From the NCBI GenBank assembly GCA_963575745.1, contig CAUYUJ010011558.1:868280-932279 (forward strand): DNA of 64,000 nt, in the 5' to 3' direction. The stretch comes from Prorocentrum cordatum. Taxonomy: Eukaryota > Sar > Dinophyceae > Prorocentrales > Prorocentraceae. Every line of letters starts with the position of its first letter. Within the stretch, counting starts at the first letter, position 1. The notes beneath the pieces were generated by a model. It was not told where the DNA came from. It ran no database searches and saw only the letters and a program-made list of their open reading frames with translations. Both the position numbers and the translations under genes were made by a program. This document shows positions 56,701 to 64,000 of this stretch, piece after piece.

Positions 56701-57310
56701 ACCGACAGCAGCACCGACGCCATCACCGTCACCATCGCCGACGCCAGCACCGACAAAGGCGCCGACGCCAGCACCGACGTCAGCGCCCACGCTTTCACAT
56801 TCACCATTGCCAATGGCGTCGTCGGCGGGAACACACTCCTCTGGCGTTGTCTCCGGCTTGGGCGACCCCCACCTCACTAACATGTACGGCGAGCGGTTTG
56901 ATCTTTACCGGACAGGCAAAAACGTCCTCTTGCAGATTCCGCGATGGAGCAGCGGCAGTAGCGCGTTGTTGCACTTGGAGGCCGACGCCACACGCATGGG
57001 CGACCAGTGCGCTGACGTGTATTTCCAGATGGTGACAATATCTGGGGCCTGGACGAATAAGACAGAAGCAATGCGGTTCTTCGCGAACGGTGACACGCTC
57101 GGCATGCCCAGTAGCATGACTTGGATGCGCTTCGGCAAGGTTGATTTAAAGGTAGTGCATGGCAAAACTCAGCAGGGTACAGACTACCTCAACGTCTTTG
57201 CCAAGCACCTTGCCCGTGCCGGGTTTCCAGTTGGTGGCCTTCTCGGCATTGACGACCACACTGCGGCCAGCGCCCAGCCGTCCGAGTGCACCCGCTCTTT
57301 CTCGCTGTAA
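53752..57310 (+). CDS. Secreted gametolysin-type (M11) metalloprotease with Thr/Pro linker and VWD-like domain
   Basis: M11 enzymes are zinc proteases that act on extracellular or cell-wall matrix. Proposed exon 1 starts at ATG 53752 with a signal peptide ([20 protein letters not shown]); linking it to the rest is inference. Exon 2 (from about 54727 to 54913) has [20 protein letters not shown]. Exon 3 (55093-55403) ends in TIVHE. Exon 4 (55605-55887) begins [11 protein letters not shown], so splicing builds the zinc site [20 protein letters not shown] then supplies a Met-turn-like segment, and HRYRLGW is typical of M11. Exon 5 (56007-57310) has LYLSFRV, a PTPAPTPS linker of about 140 residues, and [19 protein letters not shown], a VWD-like start. 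Stop is TAA at 57308-57310. The total is about 790 residues. Several introns resemble inserted elements. Confidence 0.8.
54060..54300. repeat. GGGCCTCTTGG-type repeat inside the proposed first intron
   Basis: Words GGGGGCTGCCTGGGCCGTCT and TTGGGCCCTCTACGGG recur, in the style of 13251-14215. It lies between the signal-peptide exon and the catalytic exons. Confidence 0.55.
54400..54620. repeat. Tandem duplication, 111-bp unit, two copies
   Basis: GAGGCCCCTTTGGTGCCTCT starts at 54400 and again at 54511. The copies are nearly identical to the end (CCCTTGCGCCAG), so the duplication is recent. Confidence 0.95.
54912..55100 (+). mobile_element. Metalloprotease intron with 10-bp direct repeats and inverted arms
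   Basis: Direct repeats AGGCGTCAAC lie at 54912-54921 and 55091-55100. A GC-AG intron 54914-55092 (179 bp) joins FWDVPG in frame to [14 protein letters not shown]. The interior arms GTCGGAGGATCGCGCTGCATCG..CGATGCTGCGCGATCTTGCGAC are inverted repeats with about 20 of 25 positions matching. Confidence 0.75.
55402..55607 (+). mobile_element. Introner inside the zinc-binding motif of the metalloprotease
   Basis: A 196-bp element (55407-55602) lies between two copies of AGGTC (55402-55406 and 55603-55607). Its termini are inverted repeats: TGCGGGCAAGATTTACACCG at the start against TGCGGGCAAGACTTGCTGCC read in reverse from the end. The duplication itself supplies both the GT donor and the AG acceptor, giving a canonical 201-bp intron (55404-55604). 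Splicing restores ATC-GTC-CAC-GAG joined to GTC-GGG-CAC, the HEVGH core. Confidence 0.93.
55888..56006 (+). other. Metalloprotease intron, 119 bp, GT-AG
   Basis: Donor after CCCA at 55887 (GTGCGCCC) and acceptor CGTTTCTCTCTTAG ending 56006. It shifts the reading from the exon 4 frame to the exon 5 frame (phase 1) as required. No inverted or direct repeats were seen at its ends, so it may be an ordinary intron. Other acceptors, such as CATGAAG at 56023, are possible. Confidence 0.55.
56395..56800. repeat. Coding minisatellite, CCGACGCCAGCACCGACACC type
   Basis: Six-base words (CCGACG, CCAGCA, CCATCG) repeated over 400 bp encode the PTPAPTPS linker of the metalloprotease. All minus-strand frames here are shadows. 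Confidence 0.95.
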
Positions 57311-58450
57311 AGTGACATTGCGGATGGGCGCACGCGCGTATGGAGGTTGTCGCTTATAGTAGGTGAGAGCTCTTGCCAGCTCACCATGTTCTTCAAAGGG
57401 CTACAACTCTAGGAGCTCTTCACCTCCGCTGTGCTGAGCGTCCCAGTCGCCTGCTGAGCTTTTGCGTCGCTTGCTCCATGCGACGAGCCGTAGCCCTGAA
57501 TCTTCCTTTGGAAGGGCCTGAAAAGATTGCCATGTCGGTGTTGCCTTTTTGGACACTCTCTGATCGGTTCGGTTCGGCGCGTGGGTTGCGGTGTGGATGG
57601 GCAATGGTATTTGTAGTTAGTCCTGGGACGGGTGCTTGCAGTCCGCGGGGGGATCTTGTAGATTGTATCAGGGGCGCCCTGTAATTCGGGGGGGGGGCAT
57701 CTTATATTTCGCGGAGGTATTTGTAGTCCAGCAAGAAGTCTGGGGGTGGCACAGTCTCGGAGGGGGGGCACAGTCTGGGAGGCTCTCTTAGTTAAGCCCC
57801 TTCTCGAGGAAGTTCGATCTCTGTCCTCACCGTCTGGCGTCCCGTTGCCTCCCATTGCCTCCGGTGGCCTCTCGTAGCGTCCCGTTGCCATCCCTATCCC
57901 TGTCCTTTCTGTCCTTATCCCTGTTCGACATATCCTGGTGTTTATTTCTAAATACTCAGCTCGCAATGCCCAGCCCCATGTCCGTACGGCTTTCGCACTC
58001 TGCCGCCGGCCCCCGCGCTGTCAGAATGAAGAATGTTGGAGCCGTGTCGGGGTGTCTGGGCGGCAGGTCGCGGCGGCCGACTGCTGGGGCCCGCTTGCAC
58101 TACTGCTGCTGCTTCTCCCATTGCTCTCTCCTCCCCTGCTGCTTCCCTCTTCTTTCCCTAGCCGCGGGGCGACCTTCTCGTGCTTGTAAAAAAGTGACGG
58201 GGTGTCTGGGCGCCGTCTTAAAGACATTAAGGAACATCATGCGATGACGGATAAGAATCAACAACATAGATTGAGATGCTGGTGCTAGTATTCCATACTG
58301 TTTTACATGTTTGGGAATGCTCCCCGCCCGTTTCGAATGCTCCCCGCGCTCTGCCGCGCGGACAGGAACCGTTCACTTTAGGAAGCAGGAAATAGTATCA
58401 TAGCGTTGGGGACTGAACACTGAAGCACACGGAGATGGACACCTGAGCCG
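57311..58450. other. Downstream spacer, no gene recognised
   Basis: G-run words (GGGGGGGGGG at about 57690) and short repeats of TATTTGTAGT and CCCGTTGCC type lie at 57605-57910. A 14-bp direct repeat GGGGTGTCTGGGCG occurs at 58051 and 58199, with a pyrimidine tract ending CCCTAG between. This could be another small insertion but has no exon context. Confidence 0.4.
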
Positions 58451-59776
58451 CGCAGTCTCATGGCCCCACAGGGGGCCGGCGGATCCCTAGCCTCACGTCC
58501 CTACCCGTATCCTTGTCCCGACCCCCTTGTCGTAGCCCCATCTCGTGGCCGCCCGTCGCATCGTGACCCCCCGCCGTGGCCCTCATCGTGATTGTCCTTT
58601 TGTCGCCAAGTGTGGTGTCTTCGCACCGCGGAGGGCCCTGGGCTCGTCCCCGCCGCCGTCTGCCCACTGCGGAGCCGGGCCCGCCCTCCCGCGGCGGCTG
58701 CCAGCCTCGCTACAGAGCCTTCCCAGCGAGGAGAGCCCTGGCGGGCTGCTGCGGGTCTTGCGCGCCAGGGACGCTAGCGCGGAGGAGCTCCTCCTCCTCC
58801 TCTGCCCGCTTGCCTCTTTATGCTCCTCCTGTTGTCACCGCCCTCCTCCTCGCTCAAACTGTTCTTCGCATGCCGATTCGAGCTTCTGTCAGGCGGCCCA
58901 GCTCCCAGACAGAACAGAAGGGCCCTCTAGTGTAGCTCCAGTTGCTGAGGAGAGACTCGCGGTCTCCTACCGAACACCTGCAGTCAAGACTCACGGCGCC
59001 TTGAGCTCGGGAGGCGCTACAATTTCCGCGCCGTTCCTTAGATCTAGATCGAGAGACCCATTCGTGGCCGAGGGTCGCCATGGCGAGAAAAGCTCCTTTG
59101 TTACTTCTTCTGCGTTCCCCTATGGTCGCACGCTGACTGTACCTACCTACCTCCTCCTCCTCGCAAGCTTCCCCGTGGACGATCCAAAGAAGCTGGTCGG
59201 AAGTTATAAATCAAAGCTCGCCAGAGCTACATAGCTACGCAACACCACCCACCACCGCGCCATTCACTGCGCGGCATTGTTCCAGCGGTGTTGCTCGGTG
59301 GCGCTTCCCGACTCGTTGCCGAGATACCCCCCGTGTGTCGAACACGTGATTCAATTTCTCTTCCTCCCTCGTTCCTCCCCTCGCTCCCCCATCGATCCTC
59401 CATCATCCCACCCCCTACGCCGCAGCCGCCGCCGCTATCGTCGTTGGCGTCGTTGGCGTCGTCTCGCCGCCGCCAGGGTCTATTTGGACCCGATCCATCG
59501 GAGTTGTTATTCAATCTCGGTGGCCCCGATCCGATCCGATTCCGGTTGTCCCATAATTCGAGGCGGTCGGTGATTTCCACGGAGCCGTTGTTCATCATGG
59601 AGCCGCAGATGTGGTTCGATGTCGCGACCGTGCCGAACGAACGAACGAAATGCCATACGCCAGAGCGCGTGGGCAAAAGAGGACCATGCCAGCCAAGGCT
59701 CACCGCTTTGCGGGGGCGGCTGCACGTCGGCTGCCTCTTAATTCACACCGTGCGCTGCTTGAGGACAAGGGTTGAG
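58451..59776. other. Spacer left of the LINE
   Basis: A frame around 58680-58810 reads RLPASLQSLPSEESPGGLLR and then VLRARDASAEELLLLL, which could be an exon, but no family or splice model is supported. The phrase GGCCCCACAGGGGGCCGGCG (58463-58482) recurs with one extra A near 14990. Confidence 0.3.
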
Positions 59777-59803
59777 AGGAGGAGGAGGAGGAGGAGGAGG
59801 AGA
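59777..59803. repeat. (GAG)9 tract, probable 3' tail of the LINE
   Basis: Lies about 45 bp beyond the stop of the minus-strand LINE ORF. As (CTC)n on the LINE's sense strand it fits the simple-repeat 3' tails of many non-LTR elements. Confidence 0.55.
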
Positions 59804-59846
59804 GAGACACGCAACATCAATCACAAATCTGCGCCAGGCTGCTGGC

Positions 59847-62800
59847 TCACATACATACGCGCTGCATTATTGCCTCGTCCGAAGAAAAATGCGGTGCGAC
59901 AACTTTGTACAAGCACTGCGCCCATGCATTTTTTGGCCGGCCTCGTGCTCGGGCACATGCGTCTGTAGCTGGCCGCGCGCTTCCGGGTTGGAAGGTGAGG
60001 CGGCGCAGAAAATCAAAGTCTGTCGCCCTACATACTTTCCCATACCACAACAGCTGATGCCTCAGAAGTTGCACTGTGTAGCGCTGTTGGCCTGCTTGCA
60101 AGAGCACTTGTTCGTTAGATACTCTTGAAATGTATGCGTGAGGAATGTGCAGGATTCGACGTAGGCACCTCGCTTGGAAACCGTCTAATCTTCTGCGTTC
60201 AGCTTTGTTGAGCCATGCCGAATTCAGCGAATACATGACCTTATTAGTCACCAGCGCTTGAAATACTTGAAGCTTTCTGGTAGTACTGATTGCCGCATGC
60301 TTCCAGGCGCGGCTGTGTCTGCAGAACTCACCCCATGCGGCTCCGAACCTCTTTCCCAACTCCCCGCGCAGCTGGCCAGAGTTTGAAAGCGTGGCCCCGA
60401 GGTAGACCATTGTGTCTTTTGCTGGGATTTGCTCGCCAGAAGGGCGTCAAGAGCGACATGTCGCAACGAACCGGCATGAGTTGAAATTTATCCCAATGTA
60501 GTTCCATGCCAACTCGTGCACCTGCTTTAGAAATCGCGCGCAACAGACTTTGTAGATGGTGTGGATTGCGACCCGCGAGCAAGGTGTCATCCGCGTACAA
60601 CAATATACTCAAGGACCCGTCTGCTACAGCTCGTCGTACTTCCGCGTCTCCGTGGTGTGTGGCGCTCCGCAGTACCATCGTCATTACCATAATGACTAAG
60701 AACGGCGAAAGTGGGCAACCTTGTGATATCCCAGATAATTGCTGTCGTTCTGATGACCGGTGTCGTCCATCCGCCACGCTGAATTTTCTGCCCTCGTAGA
60801 TGTGGCCAATAATTGTAAGGACGCGCCGAGGGACTCCAAATTTGTGCAAAGCTTCCAGCAGCGCCTCGACGTTCAACGAGTCGAAAGCTTTCTTCCAATC
60901 CAAAGCGACAAATGCAATACCTCCTTGTTTGTCTGCGTAAGCCAAATCAATATACCGGCGAACAGCGTGTATAGCATCCGATGTCCCGCGCTCTCGTCGG
61001 AAACCAAATTGCGTTGGCGATAATTTGTCCTCTGCCCCTGCGTTTTGTAGACGCCGAAGAATAAGACTAGCTATGAGCTTGTACGCGACGCAGAGGAGGC
61101 TGATAGGGCGGTCGTTGTCGCAGTTGTCGACGGCACCTTTGTTTTTATATATCGTTGAGATAATCGATTTCTTCCAATCGTCCGGCACGGCCTCCTCGTT
61201 CCAACATGTGTTGCACAGGTCTGTAATCCACTCCAGTCCGCCTGGGTCTGTAGCAATAGCCTTCCAGTACTCTGCTGGGATATCGTCGACACCAGATGCT
61301 TTGCCACGTTTGAGCTGCTTGATTGCTTTGCCAACCTCCTCTTTCGTAAAGTTTGCTTCCGAAGCCGGCAATGGATCTCCAGGTGAGACGTCTAGAAGCT
61401 CTGCTGTCCGTACTTTCCACTGCACTTTCTCCAGGTACTCAGCCATTGTCTCTGCTCTTTGTGTGTTGTCCACTAACTCCCCACTCATATTTCTTAGCCT
61501 CCCTTGGCGTCGTGGCTTAGGCCGGCAATGCTTTTTCAGAGCGTCCCAGCTGCCTGTCGAAATTTGCTCATCAACCCAAACTGTTTCATCTTGCTTGCAC
61601 GCGTTGCGCACCGCTTTCATCAATCTTCTCTCCTCGGTTATGTCGTTGGCCTCTCGGGCCTCGGTACGGCGGCGAATTAGATCAAGAGTGCGTTGTGTAA
61701 TCCATGGCTTGATGCTCTCCTCCTGGCGCGTCGGGAGCGCGCTGGCAGCAGTTTGCGTTGCTGTTTTTCCTCTTTCCCACATGTCTTGAATATCAGCCGG
61801 CGGCCCAGGAAACGATGAAATCGTCCCCATAAATTTGCTCACATATGCCTGCAGTACTCGTGGGTCTTGCATGCCATTTCTGTTCGGCCGTCCCGTTTCC
61901 CGCGGTTTCTGTATGGAATATTGTATAGCCATGTCTGCCACAACCAAATAATGGCCTGTGGCCAGGGCCGCTTCCCGATGACTTCGTAGCGCAACGACTT
62001 GATGCCGCAAATGTGCGTCACATAATAGTAAGTCCAAAATGTTGTAGCTGTCTTCTGCTATGTCCCCCATTGGCAGGGCACCCGCTTCCATGAACGTGAC
62101 TTTTTCTTCCAATGGCTGCGATATAAATGTATTCACAATTTGTAGGTCACCACTCGTGCAGAGCTCCATCATCAGATCCCGGTTCGGCTGCTCAACTTCG
62201 TGCTGTGCGCGACGTCCCCATCCAAACTCTCCCAAAATTGCGTCTTCTCCTGGATCGGCTTTCCCCACTCTGGCGTTGAAGTCGCCAATGATGAGTTTGC
62301 CAGCGGCGGCATTGCACGACCGGTATGTCGAATCCAACGCTGTGTAGAAATCGCGTCTTTCATGGAGCGGCGTGAGGTTGTGAGGCGCGTATCCGGTGAT
62401 AATGGCCAGCGCCCCCATGCCAGTCTTGATCTTTAGCCAAGCCAGTCTGCCTGATATTTGTTTATATGCTTTGACTCTTCGTCGGCTTGCTGGTGAAATG
62501 ATGTATCCAACGCCTGTCCAAGTACGCTCATTTGTGTCTTCGCCGGACAGGATAATCTTGTACCCGTCGACCTCGTAAACTTCTGTTTTTGCGCGGCGGG
62601 TTTCCTGTAGAGCTAAAATGCCAATGCCACGCTTGTCCATATGCGATATAATTTCAATAGTTTTCGTATCATTAAGTCCTCGAACGTTCCATGACGCCAC
62701 TTTGATTGCAGTCGTGTCGTTGCTGGGAGGCGGAGGGGGAAGGGGAGGGGGAGGGGGAGGGCAGTCCTGATGCAGCTGTTCGTCAACATCCGTAATATCA

Positions 62801-62874
62801 GTGTCTGGTTGATTACCAAATCCGGTGGACTTCGTTCTTGGGATACTTCTGGTTCTGGTAACTATTCGACGCAG
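59847..62874 (-). pseudogene. LINE endonuclease-reverse transcriptase, one frameshift
   Basis: The frame is open from 62874 (after TGA), with an acidic, Pro-rich lead-in and no clear ATG. The apurinic endonuclease follows: SWNVRGLND, LQETRR, GDFNARVG and TGHYLVVADM. The reverse transcriptase has DDWKKSIISTIYKNKG, NDRPISLLCVAYKLIASLIL, FVALDWKKAFDSL (motif A Asp), GISQGCPLSP and LLYADDTLL (YADD centre). The frame breaks near 60440, where one extra base in a CCCTTCTGG context moves the reading to the next frame. That frame continues MVYLGATLSNSGQLRGELGK to RGRPKNAWAQCLYKV, ending at 59847. No RNase H domain is seen. The catalytic residues of both enzymes are present, so the frameshift is the only obvious lesion. 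Sequencing error should be excluded. Confidence 0.9.
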
Positions 62875-62880
62875 TCAGGT

Positions 62881-63249
62881 TCGACTCGACTTCTCGATTC
62901 GATGCTGGCCGATCTTGGCCACCGCCACCGCTGTCGTCGGCGTCGTCGGCGCGATCCCCAGACGCCAGGCGTGTTTATAGGAAGAGAGCGGAGGTATCCG
63001 TTCTCCGTTCCCAGCCTCCCGGGGGGCCGTTTTCGGGTTCCAGGGCCGTCATGGAACGATTCAGAAGGAAAACCGGTCCCGCAGAATCTCCTCGTCCACC
63101 ACCTTGAATTTGTTCATCCTCCATGCCTTTTCCTTATCAATAACTCCTCCTTGCCGCACTCCCAGGCGCGTCGGTGGGGCGGTCGGGGCGTTTCACTTGA
63201 GACATCCTCCCCATTTGTGATCTTGAAGCTTGAAATTTGCAACCGTTCA
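62881..63249. other. Spacer right of the LINE
   Basis: Short GTCGTCGGC words near 62935-62955; no gene recognised. Confidence 0.4.
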
Positions 63250-63650
63250 CGGTTGGGGGGGCGGGCCGTTTTCAACATGTAGTTCTTTCTTCAGCGTTTC
63301 GCACATGTGTGATAACAGTTTGACATTGTTTCACGGATGGAGCCTCAGCGCCGCGTATAGGTTTCGTATAATCGTGCAGCAGTTCTATTGATGAAGGGCG
63401 GTTCGTGTTCAAAAGGTGGTTTTCGCATAAGCGCCGCGAACATTCGTCTTAGAGTTTGCAGTGGTTTCAAGCATGGAGGGCGGTTCATGTTCAACATGTG
63501 TTTCTCGCACTAGTCGCGCACATTCGTGTTAAGAGTTCGCAGCAATTTCAAGGATGGAGGGCGGTTTCTTTTCAAAATGTGGTTCTCGCCTATGCGCCGC
63601 GCACATCGTTTCAGAATATTGGAAACACTTTCGAGGGTTCGTGCAGCGTG
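63250..63650 (-). repeat. 81-bp-type minisatellite, reverse orientation
   Basis: Read on the minus strand it gives GGCGAGAACCACATTTTGAA, AAGAAACCGCCCTCCATCC and ACACGAATGTGCGCGAC, the same unit as at 26150-26535. About four to five diverged units. Confidence 0.75.
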
Positions 63651-64000
63651 TTGAAGTCCCAGGGACTGTGATTTGGCTCGATCTACGATTTTCTATGATT
63701 TCCAGGACGAGACAGTCACGTTGATTCGAAGTGCTGATGTCCTAGGAACTGTGTTTTGGCAGGGGTGAAGATTCTGAAACGGTTGTCTTCCAATGGGGCA
63801 TTGTCCGGAATGAGAATACATTCGTGTGGGGATTGTGAGTAGGGAGCGTGGAGGGACGGTTTGAAGCAGCATCTTTGATACGTCTTGGATTTTCATGGGT
63901 CCTTCTCCTTCCCCTCATCGTCACCTTCGTCATCGTCATCCTCCTCATCCTCCTCCTTATCCTCCTCCGCTCCTCTTTCTTCAATCCAGCTGGTGTCGGT
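63651..64000. other. Spacer ending in a CTC/ATC-rich tract
   Basis: No gene recognised. A direct repeat related to AGGGACTGTG / AGGAACTGTG with GTTGATTCGAAGTGCTGATG lies near 63660-63755. The last 90 bp is a degenerate (TCC/TCA) trinucleotide tract. Confidence 0.5.

Larger units (their letters stand above)
59777..62880 (-). mobile_element. APE-type non-LTR retrotransposon (LINE)
   Basis: The element runs right to left. The coding frame is open from about 62874, followed by endonuclease, RT and C-terminal domains, then a short 3' UTR and the (CTC)n tail. Its 5' limit is not visible and no target duplication was identified. Only one frame change was found in about 3 kb of coding sequence, so the insertion is fairly young compared with the decayed element at 26.9-28.4 kb. 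Confidence 0.85.

Noticed and set aside
56244-56883. Val/Ala/Ser and Gly/Val/Asp-rich minus-strand ORFs
   Set aside because: Shadows of the Thr/Pro coding minisatellite.

Overview
The window looks like nuclear DNA of a dinoflagellate. Three things point there. The sequence is visibly GC-rich and dominated by unrelated tandem repeats, with only a few islands of real coding sequence. The genes are interrupted by short introns, several of which look like inserted transposable elements (introners) bounded by inverted repeats and short direct repeats. A near copy of the dinoflagellate trans-spliced leader lies just upstream of one gene. The species cannot be fixed from sequence alone; introner-rich, GC-rich lineages such as Prorocentrum or Polarella are candidates, by inference only.

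Layout. 1-7.66 kb is a mosaic of three satellite types: a GGCACGTCC-rich block with a conserved cassette of about 190 bp (seven copies), a minisatellite built on GTCTCGAGCGAAACGCTTG, and a 64-bp minisatellite. 8.6-11.25 kb alternates two more arrays. 13.2-14.8 kb holds a GGGCCTCTTGG-type element and a 73-bp minisatellite. 15-24 kb has weak exon-like islands, an intron-like transposon copy, a frameshifted coding sequence of unknown function (20.1-21.1 kb), a (CT)n tract and one small ORF with a natural protein composition (23.5 kb). 24.1-26.5 kb is GAG-rich satellite. 26.9-28.4 kb is a decayed RNase H-bearing LINE on the minus strand. 30.3-34.9 kb has more repeats, and 35.35-38.1 kb is a giant AGT/CGT trinucleotide array.

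The gene-bearing part is 41.7-62.9 kb. It holds a GDA1/CD39 nucleoside phosphatase (41.76-43.59 kb, plus), an LMF1-type lipase maturation factor (49.05-51.57 kb, plus), a secreted gametolysin-type (M11) metalloprotease with a Thr/Pro linker and a VWD-like tail (53.75-57.31 kb, plus), and a nearly intact APE-type LINE (59.8-62.9 kb, minus) broken by one frameshift. The three host genes are not functionally linked in any obvious way. The phosphatase, LMF and metalloprotease all suggest work in the secretory pathway or at the cell surface.

Most interesting signal: at least four introns or intron-like insertions, from apparently unrelated sequence families, have inverted repeats and direct target-site duplications. 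In two cases removing the element with one copy of a 5-bp duplication restores a conserved motif exactly (the HExGHxxGxxH zinc site of the protease and the KEEAGLAW block of the nucleoside phosphatase). This reads as intron gain by several DNA-transposon-like introner families in one small region. A degenerate full-length spliced leader 49 bp upstream of the LMF start codon suggests that gene passed through an mRNA intermediate.
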